Notes: generated from the letters alone by a model not told the origin. A stretch of 64,000 nucleotides of DNA from Phytopseudomonas daroniae (GCF_004327285.1 NZ_QJUI01000005.1:62001-126000); one strand, 5' to 3'; positions 35,899 through 45,375 are shown, counted from the first letter of the stretch. Program-made: numbers and translations.

Positions 35899-36624
35899 TC
35901 AGATACCGATTGCCAGCAGCGCCTGCCACAGCGCCTCAGGCGCCTCGAACTGCCGCTCGACCGCAGGCAGCTCCGGACGCTGCAACACCAGCACCGGCAC
36001 GCCGCGCTCACGGGCGACCTGCAGTTTGTGCTCGGTGGCGGCGCTGCCACTGTTCTTGCTCACCAGCACATCGCAATCCAGACGCTCGAACAGCGCGCGC
36101 TCGTCTTCCAGGCTGAATGGCCCGCGGGCGCCGATCACCTCGGCGCGTGGCGAAGCGGGCTGGCTCTGCAAACAGCGCACTGTCCAGTGCTGGTGGGCGG
36201 GAATCTCCTGCAGATGCTCCAGTGGTTCGCGGCCGAGGGTGAACAGTGGCCGCTGAAAATCGCCGAGTGCCGCGATCAGCGTCGGCCAATCGAATACCTC
36301 GCGCCAGTCATCCCCAGGCGAGGCCTGCCAGCCCGGCCGCCGCAGTGCCCAGCAGGCGATCCCTGCCCGTTGCGCGGCGCGGGAGGCGTTATGGCTGATC
36401 TGCGCGGCATAGGGGTGGGTCGCGTCGACCAGCAGATCGATTCCCTGCTCGCGGATGAAGCCAGCAAGGCCCTCGGCGCCGCCGAAACCACCGATGCGCA
36501 CCTGGCAAGCGAGGTCATCCGGCACCCTGCCCAACCCGGCCAGGCTGTATATGTGAGCCGGCCCAAGGCGCCGGGCGAGACTCAGCGCCTCACCGATACC
36601 GCCCAGCAACAGCACGCGGGTCAT
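35899..36624 (-). CDS. cobK: Precorrin-6A reductase
   Basis: This 241-residue NADPH-dependent enzyme reduces precorrin-6A to dihydro-precorrin-6 (precorrin-6B) in the aerobic cobalamin pathway. The N-terminus [17 protein letters not shown] is the CobK/CbiJ nucleotide-binding start, followed by the family motif [17 protein letters not shown] around residue 85. The C-terminal half has [20 protein letters not shown], the usual active-site stretch. The ATG at 36624 overlaps the cobL stop by ATGA, so the two are translated together. In other pseudomonads, as I recall, cbiD lies between the two genes; here it is absent. Confidence 0.92.
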   Translation of the reverse strand: MTRVLLLGGIGEALSLARRLGPAHIYSLAGLGRVPDDLACQVRIGGFGGAEGLAGFIREQGIDLLVDATHPYAAQISHNASRAAQRAGIACWALRRPGWQASPGDDWREVFDWPTLIAALGDFQRPLFTLGREPLEHLQEIPAHQHWTVRCLQSQPASPRAEVIGARGPFSLEDERALFERLDCDVLVSKNSGSAATEHKLQVARERGVPVLVLQRPELPAVERQFEAPEALWQALLAIGI

Positions 36625-37835
36625 GACGACTCGGCCGGCTTGCTGACGTGCAGCAGGGTGATCGGCAACGCGGCGCGCCAGGTATCGAAGCCGCCGAGCG
36701 GTCGAGCCTGGGCCACTTCGATACGGGTCAGCTCGCCGCCGTGTTCACCGCGAAAGGCGATCAGCGCCGCTTCGCTCTGCAGGGTCACGGCATTGGCCAC
36801 CAGCCGGCCACCCGGCTTGAGCCCGCGCCAGCAGCTATCCAGCACACCGGGTGCGGTAACGCCGCCGCCGATGAAGATCGCATCTGGCGCCGCCAGCCCC
36901 TCCAGAGCCTCGGGTGCCCACCCGGCCACCAGTTGCAGCCCCGGCACGCCAAGGGCATCGCGGTTGTGGATGATATGGCCCTGGCGCCCTTCGTCAGCCT
37001 CGATGGCGATGGCCCGGCAAGCGGGATGAGCGCGCAGCCACTCGATGCCAATGGAGCCGCAGCCGGCACCGACATCCCAGAGCAGTTCGCCGGGCAGCGG
37101 CGCCAAACGCGCCAGGGTGATGGCGCGCACGTCACGCTTGGTGAGTTGCCCATCATGGCGATAGGCGTCGTCCGGCAGACCAGGCGTGAGCGGCAGACAT
37201 CTGGCGTCATCGCCGACCACACAGTCGATCGCCACCAGGTTGAGATCGGCCGCCCGATCCAGCGACCAGCCCTCGGCCAGGCCGTCGATCCGCCGCTCTT
37301 GCTCACCGCCCAGGTGCTCGAAGACGCTCAGCCGACTGGGCCCGAAACCGCGCTCGCATAGCAGCTCGGCGATGGCTGCCGGGCTCGCGCCATCATTGCT
37401 CAGCACCAGCAGGCGCACGCCGGGATGAATCTGCGCATTGAGTGCCGCCAGCGGTCGGCCAACCAGCGAGACCAGGGTCGTGGTCTGCAGCGGCCAGCCC
37501 AGGCGAGCCGCCGCCAGCGAGCAGGACGAAGGCGCCGGCAGGATGTGCAGCTCCTCGCTCGGCAACTCGCGAGCCAGGCTGGCACCGACACCGAAGAGCA
37601 TCGGGTCACCGCTGGCCAGCACGCAGACCGGCGTGCCGCGCTGCGCCAGCACCGGTGCCAGGGAAAAGGGCCTGGGCCAGGCCAGACGCGTGGCACCGAT
37701 GCAGCGCGGCAGCAGGGCCAACTGGCGTTCGCTGCCGAACACCTGGCCAGCCTTGAGCAGGGCATGCCGCGCCGCCTTGCCGAGGCCGGCATAGCCGTCT
37801 TCTCCAATGCCCACGACGGTCAGCCAGGGTGTCAT
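36621..37835 (-). CDS. cobL: Precorrin-6Y C5,15-methyltransferase (decarboxylating)
   Basis: This 404-residue bifunctional enzyme methylates precorrin-6B at C5 and C15 and removes the C12 acetate carboxyl group. The N-terminal CbiE-like tetrapyrrole methylase half begins [16 protein letters not shown] and contains [20 protein letters not shown]. The CbiT-like half, from about residue 215, starts [16 protein letters not shown] and carries the SAM-binding motif [14 protein letters not shown]. The ATG at 37835 has GAGGATAAG upstream, so the longer upstream frame is dropped. It heads the minus-strand cob unit, facing the riboswitch-controlled plus-strand cob genes. Confidence 0.93.
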   Translation of the reverse strand: MTPWLTVVGIGEDGYAGLGKAARHALLKAGQVFGSERQLALLPRCIGATRLAWPRPFSLAPVLAQRGTPVCVLASGDPMLFGVGASLARELPSEELHILPAPSSCSLAAARLGWPLQTTTLVSLVGRPLAALNAQIHPGVRLLVLSNDGASPAAIAELLCERGFGPSRLSVFEHLGGEQERRIDGLAEGWSLDRAADLNLVAIDCVVGDDARCLPLTPGLPDDAYRHDGQLTKRDVRAITLARLAPLPGELLWDVGAGCGSIGIEWLRAHPACRAIAIEADEGRQGHIIHNRDALGVPGLQLVAGWAPEALEGLAAPDAIFIGGGVTAPGVLDSCWRGLKPGGRLVANAVTLQSEAALIAFRGEHGGELTRIEVAQARPLGGFDTWRAALPITLLHVSKPAESS

Positions 37836-37903
37836 GCGCTTATCCTCATCAATCAGAAACTGCCCACGGTCTGCTGGGAGCCACACGGCGCTAGCGGCTT
37901 TTC

Positions 37904-38006
37904 GTAGGGTGAACCGGGGCGCGTAGCCGACGCTTGCCTACGCGGCCCGATCCGTCCACCGCTCTACCCGTGCAATGGTGGACAAAAAGAGCGTTGTCCA
38001 CCCTAC
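37904..38006. repeat. GTAGG-family palindromic repeat, copy E
   Basis: The unit starts GTAGGGTGAACCGGG and ends GTTGTCCACCCTAC. It is the only complete copy found at a divergent junction, lying between cobL and the cobalamin riboswitch. It therefore sits close to the cobL promoter. Confidence 0.7.
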
Positions 38007-38124
38007 GTCTACACGGCAGAAGCGGCTTTTGCGCGCTCATGCCACAACGAAAGCGATCTTCGTACTGAGCCGTATCCGACGACGCGGCTTTTCATCCGGG
38101 TGGGCAAAGCGGGCATAATAGCGT

Positions 38125-38310
38125 CTTCGTCGGTGTCCGTCGGCTACGTGGTACGTAGGCGCGGGCCTAAGAGGGAACACGAGCGGAACATTCTGCCGCG
38201 TGGCTGCCCCCGCAACTGTACGCAGCGAGCGCATGTGCCAACCGCCACTGGGAAACCGGGAAGGCCGGCCACGCGCCATGACCTGCGAGCCAGGAGACCT
38301 GCCGGCGAAT
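38125..38310 (+). ncRNA. Cobalamin riboswitch upstream of cobG
   Basis: The B12 box GCGAGCCAGGAGACCTGCC (38285-38303) matches the family consensus. Upstream are the other core elements: GCCACTGGGAAACCGGGAAGG (38237-38257, quoted as the conserved GCCACTG element) and GCAACTGTACGCAG. The riboswitch binds adenosylcobalamin in the leader RNA and turns off the plus-strand cob genes when the vitamin is present. The outer limits are approximate. No second copy was seen on the cobL side. Confidence 0.9.
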
Positions 38311-38327
38311 TCAGTCGCATGTGCCCA

Positions 38328-38349
38328 CACCGGGCGGGGTGTCCCGGTG
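38328..38349 (+). promoter_or_regulatory. Candidate expression-platform hairpin of the riboswitch
   Basis: CACCGGG (38328-38334) pairs with CCCGGTG (38343-38349). It lies between the B12 box and cobG. No U-run follows, so it may act on translation or be an anti-terminator partner. Confidence 0.4.
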
Positions 38350-38416
38350 ATAGAAGCTCGACCTTCTCTGGCCTATCCTCGAACGGATGCCCATGTGACC
38401 CGACCCCGGTGATCCG

Positions 38417-39772
38417 TTGAAACAGGCCCAGTGCAATCCATCTCCAGCCTTTCGCCCCTCGGCCTGTCCGGGGTTGCTGCGTATCGTGCAGGCGAAGGAC
38501 GGCGGTATCTGTCGGATCAAGCTGGCCTGCGGCCGCCTCGACGCCACCCAGGCCGAGCGCATCGCCCAGGCCGCGCAACGACATGCAGGCGGCGTGCTCG
38601 AAGCCACCAACCGCGCCAACCTGCAGATCCGCGGCATCCATGCCGGCAGTGAAGGCGTGCTGATCGGTGAGTTGCTGGCTGCTGGTCTCGGCCCGAGCTC
38701 ACCCGGTGCCGACGATGTGCGCAACCTGATGGTCAGCCCCGCCGCCGGCCTCGATCCGGCGGCGCTGGTCGATGTGTCGGCGCTGGCCGCACGCTTGCTG
38801 ACGACCCTGGAGAACACGCCGCGCCTGCACGCGCTGTCGCCCAAGTTCGCCCTGCTGCTCGATGGCGGCGAACGCCTTGCCATGCTCGAACACCCCCACG
38901 ATATCTGGCTCAGCGCCCTGCCGCTCGATGGCCAGATCGGCTATGCCTTCGGCCTGGCCGGTTGCCCGCCACAGGCACCTGGCGATGCGCCCGCGCTGGC
39001 AGTGGTGCCCGAGGCGCATGCCCATGATCTGCTGCTGGCGCTGCTCGATCTGTTTCTCGAACTGGCCAGCCCCGAGCAGACGCGCATGCGCCACCTGCTC
39101 GTCAACCACCCGGCCGCCGAACTGCTGCAGCGCCTGGGCGAACGTCTGGGTGACGTGCTGCTGAGCGCGGATCAGTGGCGGCGCAGCCCTGCCGAACCCC
39201 AGGCCCATATCGGTATCGGCGCCCAGCGCCAGCCTGGTCTGGTGTATATCGGCGGGGTGCCGCCGTTGGGCCGAATCGACGCTGAACAACTGCTTGGCCT
39301 GGCCGCTCTGGCTCGCCGTCTGGGCGATGGCAGCCTGCGCCTGACCCCCTGGCAGAGCCTGTTGCTGCCGAATATCGCCGAGGCCGATGCGAAGACAGCT
39401 GCCCAGGCGCTGGAAGGGCTCGGTCTGCTGGTCGATGCCGATGCGCCGTTGACACGCGTCATCGCCTGTACCGGTTCGAGCGGCTGCGCCAAGGGCCTGG
39501 CCGACACCAAGGCCGATGCCGGGCGCCTGGCCGAAAGGCTGCAGGCCGGCAGCCGGCAGGCGGGCATCCACCTCAGCGGCTGCAGCCGCTCTTGCGCCGC
39601 GGCGCACCGTGCGCCAGTGACCCTGCTGGCGGTAGCCGAGGGGCGCTACGACCTGTTCGCCCGTCGTTCTGACAGCAACGATTTCGGCGCGCCACTGGCG
39701 CGCCACCTGACACTCGACGAAGCCAGCGAGCTGCTGGCTTCGCTTGCCGATACCTGGAGTTTCACCCGATGA
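38417..39772 (+). CDS. cobG: Precorrin-3B synthase
   Basis: This 451-residue enzyme is the oxygen-dependent mono-oxygenase that makes precorrin-3B, the marker of the aerobic cobalamin route. It has the sulfite/nitrite reductase-like double repeat, with the cluster ligands C351, C357, C389 and C393 (ACTGSSGCAKG and HLSGCSRSC) for a [4Fe-4S] centre. The N-terminal FRPSACPGLLRIVQAKDGGI stretch is typical of CobG. The start is a TTG at 38417, because no ATG or GTG gives the family N-terminus; the upstream signal is only GGTGAT. It follows the cobalamin riboswitch and overlaps cobH by ATGA. Confidence 0.9.
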   Translation: MKQAQCNPSPAFRPSACPGLLRIVQAKDGGICRIKLACGRLDATQAERIAQAAQRHAGGVLEATNRANLQIRGIHAGSEGVLIGELLAAGLGPSSPGADDVRNLMVSPAAGLDPAALVDVSALAARLLTTLENTPRLHALSPKFALLLDGGERLAMLEHPHDIWLSALPLDGQIGYAFGLAGCPPQAPGDAPALAVVPEAHAHDLLLALLDLFLELASPEQTRMRHLLVNHPAAELLQRLGERLGDVLLSADQWRRSPAEPQAHIGIGAQRQPGLVYIGGVPPLGRIDAEQLLGLAALARRLGDGSLRLTPWQSLLLPNIAEADAKTAAQALEGLGLLVDADAPLTRVIACTGSSGCAKGLADTKADAGRLAERLQAGSRQAGIHLSGCSRSCAAAHRAPVTLLAVAEGRYDLFARRSDSNDFGAPLARHLTLDEASELLASLADTWSFTR

Positions 39773-40401
39773 CCGATTACATCCGCGATGGTCAGGAAAT
39801 CTATCGCCATTCCTTCTCCATCATCCGCGCCGAGGCCGACCTGAGCGCCATTCCGGCGGATCTGGAGAAGCTCGCGGTGCGGGTCATCCACGCCTGCGGC
39901 ATGGTCGATGTGGTGCAGGATCTACGCTTTTCCGCGGGTGCCGGCACGGCCGGGCGTCAGGCCCTGGCCAATGGTGCGCCGATTCTCTGCGATGCGCGCA
40001 TGGTCGCCGAAGGGGTGACCCGTACGCGCCTGCAAGCGGGCAACCCGGTGCTTTGCACCCTCAATGATGCCGGCGTGCCAGAGTTGGCCAGGCAATTGGG
40101 CAACACCCGTTCGGCGGTGGCCCTGGAGCACTGGCGCAAGCACCTCGAAGGCTCGGTGGTGGTAATCGGCAATGCGCCCACCGCACTTTTCTATCTACTC
40201 GACATGCTCGCTGCCGGCGCGCCCAAGCCAGCGCTGATTCTCGGTTTCCCGGTGGGCTTCGTCGGTGCTGCAGAATCCAAGGAGCTGCTCGCCAGCACCT
40301 TCGCCGAACACGATGTGCCCTACGTGATCGTCCAGGGCCGTCGCGGTGGCAGCGCCATGGCCGCCGCCGCGGTCAACGCCCTGGCCACGGAGGTCGAATG
40401 A
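39769..40401 (+). CDS. cobH: Precorrin-8X methylmutase
   Basis: This 210-residue enzyme moves a methyl group from C11 to C12, giving hydrogenobyrinate. The start [20 protein letters not shown] is diagnostic of CobH/CbiC, and the catalytic His is in this family segment or in [17 protein letters not shown]. The C-terminal [16 protein letters not shown] and [16 protein letters not shown] follow the family. The gene overlaps both neighbours with ATGA junctions (39769 with cobG, 40398 with cobI), so the order cobG-cobH-cobI is one translationally coupled set. Confidence 0.93.
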   Translation: MTDYIRDGQEIYRHSFSIIRAEADLSAIPADLEKLAVRVIHACGMVDVVQDLRFSAGAGTAGRQALANGAPILCDARMVAEGVTRTRLQAGNPVLCTLNDAGVPELARQLGNTRSAVALEHWRKHLEGSVVVIGNAPTALFYLLDMLAAGAPKPALILGFPVGFVGAAESKELLASTFAEHDVPYVIVQGRRGGSAMAAAAVNALATEVE

Positions 40402-41162
40402 TGACCGGCATGGACCGCCCCGGCAAAGGCCGCCTGCTGGGCCTGGGCGTAGGCCCGGGCGACCCGGAACTGATCACCCTCAAGGCCCTGCGCCTGCTCA
40501 AGTCGTCACCCGTGGTCGGCTACTTCGTGGCCAAGGCCAAGGCCAGTATCGGCCAGGGCGGCAACGCCTTCGGCATCATCGAAGCGCACCTGGAAGACAG
40601 CCAGCAGCGCCTGCCGCTGGTCTATCCGGTGACCACCGAAAAGCTCGAGCCACCGTTGTCCTACGAGGACGTGATCAGCGATTTCTACGACACCTGCGCC
40701 AGCCAGGTCGCCGAACACCTCGATGCCGGCCGCGACGTGGCGGTGATCTGCGAAGGCGACCCGTTCTTCTACGGCTCCTACATGTACCTGCACGACCGCC
40801 TGGCCGAGCGCTACGAGGCCCAGGTGATTCCCGGCGTGTGTTCGATGCTCGGCAGCGCGGCGGTGCTCGGCGTACCCCTGGTGTACCGCAACCAGAGCCT
40901 GTCGGTGCTCTCCGGCGTGCTGCCCGAAGACGAGCTGCGCGAGCGCCTGCGCGACGCCGAAGCCGCCGTGGTGATGAAACTCGGACGCAACTTCGAGAAA
41001 GTACGCCGGATACTGGTGGATCTCGACCTGCACGACCGCGCCCACTACGTGGAGCGGGCGACCATGCCCAACCAGCGCATCGTGCCGCTGGACGAAGTCG
41101 AGCCCATGGCCTCGCCGTATTTTTCGATGATCGTGGTGCCGGGTAAGAAGTGGCGGGGTTGA
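40398..41162 (+). CDS. cobI: Precorrin-2 C20-methyltransferase
   Basis: This 254-residue SAM-dependent tetrapyrrole methylase converts precorrin-2 to precorrin-3A. The methylase hallmarks are [19 protein letters not shown] at the N-terminus, [19 protein letters not shown] in the middle and [17 protein letters not shown]. The ATG at 40398 overlaps the cobH stop; a second ATG follows directly and a third at codon 5. A REP doublet separates it from the cbiG-cobJ fusion, which therefore may have its own expression level. Confidence 0.93.
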   Translation: MMTGMDRPGKGRLLGLGVGPGDPELITLKALRLLKSSPVVGYFVAKAKASIGQGGNAFGIIEAHLEDSQQRLPLVYPVTTEKLEPPLSYEDVISDFYDTCASQVAEHLDAGRDVAVICEGDPFFYGSYMYLHDRLAERYEAQVIPGVCSMLGSAAVLGVPLVYRNQSLSVLSGVLPEDELRERLRDAEAAVVMKLGRNFEKVRRILVDLDLHDRAHYVERATMPNQRIVPLDEVEPMASPYFSMIVVPGKKWRG

Positions 41163-41185
41163 GCTGACCTTGCCCCTTGCATAGC

Positions 41186-41272
41186 GTAGGAGCCGGCTTG
41201 CCGGCGAATCGATTTCAGCCTGCATGCCGGTACCGATTTCACCAACGTTATCGCCGGCAAGCCAGCTCCTAC
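41186..41272. repeat. REPIN-like pair of REP sequences inside the cob cluster
   Basis: GTAGGAGCCGGCTTGCCGGC starts the unit and GCCGGCAAGCCAGCTCCTAC ends it. It is nearly identical in its ends to the unit at 15283-15369. It sits between two same-strand cob genes. Confidence 0.8.
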
Positions 41273-41318
41273 ATGATTTCAGCGAACTTGCCTGCCTGCT
41301 CCTGACAGTGGATAAACC

Positions 41319-43004
41319 ATGACTCCCTCCCCCGCTCTCGTCATCCTCGGCCCCTCTGCACTGGCCACTGCGCGGCGCATCCAGGCGCTTTATCCACAGG
41401 CCGTCATCCATGGCCTGCACGGACGGGTCGAGGCCGATCAGGCCTATGACGACTTTGGCGATACCTTGCGCAGCCTGTATCGCAACGGCACGCCGATCAT
41501 CGCCCTGTGCGCTGCAGGAATCGTCATCCGCAGCCTGGCCCCGCTGCTCGCCAGCAAGGGCGCCGAGCCACCGGTGCTGGCCGTGGCCGAAGACGGCAGC
41601 GCCGTGGTGCCGCTGCTCGGCGGCCTGGGCGGCGTCAACCGTATGGCCCGGGAGATCGCCGCGGCACTGGAAACCAGCGCGGCCATCACCACCAGCGGCG
41701 AACTGCGCTTCGGCACCTGCCTGCTCGACCCGCCGAGCGGCTACGCCCTGGCCGATCTCGAGCAGGGCAAACGCTTCGTCTCCGACCTGCTTGGCGGCGA
41801 AAGCCTGCGTATCGATGGCAGCGCGCCCTGGCTGGCCGAGGCCAGGCTGCCGCTGGCCGAGGATGCCGGCCGCACGGTACGCATCACCACCGAGCAGGTC
41901 GCGCAGCAGCAGAACGAACTGCTGATCCACCCACGCACGCTGCTCGCCCTGATCGATACGGCGGACGATGACCTTGTGGCGCGCATCAGGCAGACACTCG
42001 GCCAGGCAGGCCTGGCGGCCAAGGCGCTCGCTGCCCTGCTCGCCCCGCAGGCACTGATGACCGACAGGCGCCTGACACAGGCAGCTGCTGACCTTGCGGT
42101 ACCGCTGCGTTTCATCAACACCAGCGATGCACTGCCAGCGCCCGTCCACCGTGGCGAAGGCCTGCAGTTGTTGCAGGCAGATTCGCCCGAGGCAGCGCAA
42201 ACGGTTGGCCACCCGCGAGGCCGCCTGAGCGTGATCGGCCTCGGCCCGGGCGCCGCCGAACACATGACCCCCGCGGTACGCCGCGCGCTGGACGAGGCCG
42301 AGGATCTGCTTGGCTACGAAACCTACGTGAAGATGGCCGAGCCGCTGCGCCCCGAACAGGTACGCCACTGCAGCGACAATCGTGAAGAACTGCAACGCGC
42401 CCGCCACGCCTTCGAGCTGGCCGCCAGTGGCCGGCGCGTGGTGGTGATTTCCTCCGGCGACCCCGGCGTGTTCGCCATGGCGGCGGCCGTGCTGGAAGCC
42501 CTGGAAGCGACCGACGCGCCCGCCGGCTGGCACGCCGTCGAGCTGGAGATTCTTCCCGGCGTGTCCGCCGCTCTGGCTACCGCCGCCAAGGCCGGCGCGC
42601 CGCTGGGTCACGACTTCTGCCTGATCTCCCTATCGGACAATCTCAAGCCCTGGGCAGCGATCGAAAACCGCCTCGACCATGCCGGCGCAGCGGATCTGGC
42701 CATGGCCTTCTACAACCCGATCTCCAAGGCCCGCCCCTGGCAACTCGGCCGCGCTCTGGAAATCGTCCGCCAGCACCGCACGCCCGATACCGTAGTGGTG
42801 CTGGGCCGCGATATCGGTCGCCCCGCCGAAGCCCTCCGTGTGCTCAACCTCGGCGAGCTGACCCCGCAGATGGTCGACATGCGCACCCTGGTGATCATCG
42901 GCTCCAGCCAGACCCGCCGCTTCCCCAGAGGCGACGGCGGTGAGTGGGTGTATACGCCGCGCAGTTATCCACAGACACCCGAAGAGACTTCATCTGCCAT
43001 GTGA
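41319..43004 (+). CDS. cobJ: CbiG/CobE-like domain fused to precorrin-3B C17-methyltransferase
   Basis: This 561-residue protein joins two units. Residues 1-280 are CbiG-like: TPIIALCAAGIVIRSLAPLL and GGLGGVNRMAREIAAAL belong to the central part, and a CobE/CbiG C-terminal portion includes LAALLAPQALMTDRRLTQAA. Residues about 302-545 are the CobJ methylase, with LSVIGLGPGAAEHMTPAVRR, VVISSGDPGVFAMAAAVLEA and ELEILPGVSAALATAAKAGA. CobJ methylates C17 of precorrin-3B and contracts the ring. Fusions of this kind are known in pseudomonads. What the CbiG half adds in an aerobic pathway is not clear. Confidence 0.9.
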   Translation: MTPSPALVILGPSALATARRIQALYPQAVIHGLHGRVEADQAYDDFGDTLRSLYRNGTPIIALCAAGIVIRSLAPLLASKGAEPPVLAVAEDGSAVVPLLGGLGGVNRMAREIAAALETSAAITTSGELRFGTCLLDPPSGYALADLEQGKRFVSDLLGGESLRIDGSAPWLAEARLPLAEDAGRTVRITTEQVAQQQNELLIHPRTLLALIDTADDDLVARIRQTLGQAGLAAKALAALLAPQALMTDRRLTQAAADLAVPLRFINTSDALPAPVHRGEGLQLLQADSPEAAQTVGHPRGRLSVIGLGPGAAEHMTPAVRRALDEAEDLLGYETYVKMAEPLRPEQVRHCSDNREELQRARHAFELAASGRRVVVISSGDPGVFAMAAAVLEALEATDAPAGWHAVELEILPGVSAALATAAKAGAPLGHDFCLISLSDNLKPWAAIENRLDHAGAADLAMAFYNPISKARPWQLGRALEIVRQHRTPDTVVVLGRDIGRPAEALRVLNLGELTPQMVDMRTLVIIGSSQTRRFPRGDGGEWVYTPRSYPQTPEETSSAM

Positions 43005-43112
43005 GCAGGCCTTTACACCACCTTTACACCTGCCTGACGTCCCTTTGCACAGGCCCCTCGATAATCGACTCTGCCCCACCACCTGGTCGGGCTGTCGCAT
43101 TCTCTGGAGCCC

Positions 43113-43628
43113 ATGATGAAAGCAAGTCTCCCCTGTACCGCCGTCGTCGCACTGTTGCTGACGACGCTTTCCCTGAATGCTCTGGCTGGCCCCGGCGGGC
43201 CGGGTGGAAGCCCAGGTGGACATGGCGGGCACGGCGGCCCCGGGCCAGGTTGGGGAGGTTCGGGCCCGCGGCATGGCCATGGCTTGCCGAACCATGCTCG
43301 CGAATTGTGGATCGGCAGCGCGCTGTACTTCGTTGCCGCCGGTACTTACTACATGTGGAATGCCGATCGCAGGCAGTACATCGTGGTCGAGGCGCCGCCG
43401 GTGATCAGCTCGGCGCCAGCGGCCAACTACGATGTGATCGCCTACCCGGCACGCGGCCAGAATGCCGATCTGCAGGCCCGCGACCGCTACGAATGCCATA
43501 GCTGGGCGGTCAGCCAGAGCGGCTTCGACCCGGCCACCGCGACCAGCGCGCCAGCGGCCAGTGCCACCGACTACTATCGGCGCGCACTGGGCGCCTGCCT
43601 GAGCGGGCGCGGCTACAGCATCAACTGA
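43113..43628 (+). CDS. Small secreted Gly/His-rich hypothetical protein
   Basis: This 171-residue protein has a Sec signal peptide (VVALLLTTLSLNALAGP), a Gly/His-rich linker (HGGHGGPGPGWGGSGPRHGH) and a short hydrophobic segment (ELWIGSALYFVAAGTYYMW). The C-terminal half (YPARGQNADLQARDRYECHS) resembles the DUF6515-type proteins, in which a Cys pair (YECHS and GACLSG) recurs. Function is unknown. The His-rich linker could bind metal. The ATG pair at 43113/43116 follows TGGAG. It ends two bases from the convergent Ldh2-family gene. Confidence 0.72.
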   Translation: MMKASLPCTAVVALLLTTLSLNALAGPGGPGGSPGGHGGHGGPGPGWGGSGPRHGHGLPNHARELWIGSALYFVAAGTYYMWNADRRQYIVVEAPPVISSAPAANYDVIAYPARGQNADLQARDRYECHSWAVSQSGFDPATATSAPAASATDYYRRALGACLSGRGYSIN

Positions 43629-43629
43629 C

Positions 43630-44634
43630 CTAGGCCAGCAAGGCCTTCAGATCGTCGTACAGCGCCTGGGGAATCTGCACGCCGTCGGCGAGGCTGCGGG
43701 CGCGGGCGTCATAGCGCCGTTGTGACGGCAGGCGCGCGCCCTGCTCCTGAATCCCTTCGAACAGCGCCTCGGCCCTGGCCAGGTGCTGATCGGCAGCGGC
43801 GCCGAGAAAGCGCTGCGGGTCGAGGGCGATGATCAGCTCGCCGTGATAGGGCGACGACTTGCTGCCCGCGTCATAGGCCAGGGACTCGGCGCTGGTCAGG
43901 TCGCCGATCAGCGGCCCGGCGATCAGCTCGACCATGGCCGCCAGCGCCGAGCCCTTGTGCCCGCCGAAAGTCAGCATGGCGCCATTCATGACGGCCTCGG
44001 CGTCAGTGCTTGGCTGGCCGTCGGCGTCGATGCCCCAGCCTTCCGGGATCGCTTTGCCAGCACGGCGGTGCAGCTCGATATCACCGCGGGCGATGGCACT
44101 GGTGGCGAAGTCGAAAATGAACGGATGCTTGCCGGCGCGCGGCCAGCCAAAGGCGATGGGGTTGGTGCCGAAGATCGGTTTGCTGCCGCCGGCTGGCGCC
44201 ACCCAGGCATGGCTCGGGTTGCAGGCCAGGGCCACCAGCCCGGCTTCGGTGAGCGCTTCGATCTCCACCCACAATGCGGAAAAATGCACACAGCGGTTGA
44301 TCGCCAGGGCGGCGATACCATTGGCCCTGGTCTTCTCTTGCAGCACGGGCAACCCCGCCTGGAAGGCCAGTTGCGAAAAGCCACCGCGGGCATCCACGCG
44401 GACGATCGAAGGCGCCTGATCGATCACCTCGGGCTCGGCATCGGCCACCACCTTGCCCGCTTTCAGCGAGCTCACGCAGCCCAGCACACGGTACAGACCG
44501 TGAGAGGCGCAGCCATCGCGCTCACCGGCCAGCACGGTAGCGGTCACAGCGCGTGCCTGGGCTTCGCTGAACCCGTTGTGGCGCATGATCGCCAGCGCCA
44601 GGTCACCCGCTTCAGCCAGGGTCAGTCGAATCAT
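43630..44634 (-). CDS. Ldh2-family malate/lactate dehydrogenase (possible ketimine reductase)
   Basis: This 334-residue NAD(P)H-dependent oxidoreductase belongs to the malate/L-lactate dehydrogenase (type 2) family. Family stretches are GERDGCASHGLYRVLG near residue 40, INRCVHFSALWVEIEALTEA with the catalytic His, PIFGTNPIAFGWPR, and FGGHKGSALAAMVELIAGPL. The pattern is close to the delta1-piperideine-2-carboxylate/pyrroline-2-carboxylate reductase DpkA, which acts in D-lysine and D-proline catabolism, so that is a good alternative to malate dehydrogenase. The start at 44634 follows AAGGAGC. It diverges from the Fec-type sigma factor gene. Confidence 0.82.
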   Translation of the reverse strand: MIRLTLAEAGDLALAIMRHNGFSEAQARAVTATVLAGERDGCASHGLYRVLGCVSSLKAGKVVADAEPEVIDQAPSIVRVDARGGFSQLAFQAGLPVLQEKTRANGIAALAINRCVHFSALWVEIEALTEAGLVALACNPSHAWVAPAGGSKPIFGTNPIAFGWPRAGKHPFIFDFATSAIARGDIELHRRAGKAIPEGWGIDADGQPSTDAEAVMNGAMLTFGGHKGSALAAMVELIAGPLIGDLTSAESLAYDAGSKSSPYHGELIIALDPQRFLGAAADQHLARAEALFEGIQEQGARLPSQRRYDARARSLADGVQIPQALYDDLKALLA

Positions 44635-44798
44635 CTTCAGCTCCTTGTTCAAGGTGGCCGCAGGGCCAAATGGACGTTATACAGTGCGACTCGAAGCATC
44701 GGGCTGGCTTGATGCGTTTGGCTCGGACGGATGACGAATTCAGCATAGCCGGCATACCCCCGAGCGTTCACTTGTGCGAGCCCTGGGTTACGCTGATA

Positions 44799-44819
44799 GA
44801 ATGCGACAAATTCTCATTC
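44799..44819 (+). promoter_or_regulatory. Fur-box-like site upstream of the ECF sigma gene
   Basis: GAATG (44799-44803) and CATTC (44815-44819) flank an AT-rich core (GAATGCGACAAATTCTCATT, quoted in part). This is a fair match to the Fur operator. It lies 16 bases before the GTG of the sigma factor gene, as expected for iron repression. Confidence 0.6.
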
Positions 44820-44835
44820 CCATCGAATATATCCC

Positions 44836-45375
44836 GTGCACTCCACTTCATCGGCAACCCACCTCCAGCATCAGGCCATCGACCAGCTTTACAGCCACCA
44901 CCACGGCTGGCTGCAAACCTGGCTGCGCAAGCGCCTGGGCAATGCCGCCGATGCGGCGGATCTGGCCCAGGATACCTTCGTGCGCCTGCTCAGCAGCGCG
45001 CCAGGCGAGCCCCTGAGTCTCACGACGCCCCGCGCCTATCTGGCGACCATCGCCAATCGCCTGACCATCAACCTCTACCGCCGCCGCTCCCTGGAGCAAG
45101 CCTACCTGACCGCGCTGGCGGAAACGCCGGAAGATCTGGCGCCATCGCTGGAACATCAGGCCCTGGTGCTCGAAGCCCTCGACGAGGTCGACCGAGTGCT
45201 CGCCATACTGCCAGCCAAGACCCGCCAGGCGTTCCTGATGGCTCAGTTGGAGGGTTATACACAGGAAGAGATCGCCAGCCGGCTCAACCTCAGCGTGCGC
45301 TCGGTGCAGCGTCACCTGGCACGGGCCTTCGAGGAATGCATCGTGCTCGCCAGCCAGGGCGCGCAGCATGAGTGA
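44836..45375 (+). CDS. FecI-type ECF sigma factor
   Basis: This 179-residue sigma-70 family factor of the extracytoplasmic function class has region 2 around residues 15-85 (AIDQLYSHHHGWLQTWLRKR, DAADLAQDTFVRLL) and region 4 around 115-170 (LPAKTRQAFLMAQLEGYTQE, EIASRLNLSVRSVQRHLARA). It should direct transcription of the TonB receptor gene downstream when the receptor senses its siderophore. The start is a GTG at 44836. A Fur-like box lies upstream. The stop overlaps the anti-sigma gene by eight bases. Confidence 0.9.
   Translation: MHSTSSATHLQHQAIDQLYSHHHGWLQTWLRKRLGNAADAADLAQDTFVRLLSSAPGEPLSLTTPRAYLATIANRLTINLYRRRSLEQAYLTALAETPEDLAPSLEHQALVLEALDEVDRVLAILPAKTRQAFLMAQLEGYTQEEIASRLNLSVRSVQRHLARAFEECIVLASQGAQHE

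Noticed and set aside
40506..42611. A 701-codon minus-strand frame across cobI and cobJ
   Set aside because: It crosses two well-identified plus-strand genes and an intergenic REP doublet, and shows no domain or ribosome binding site.
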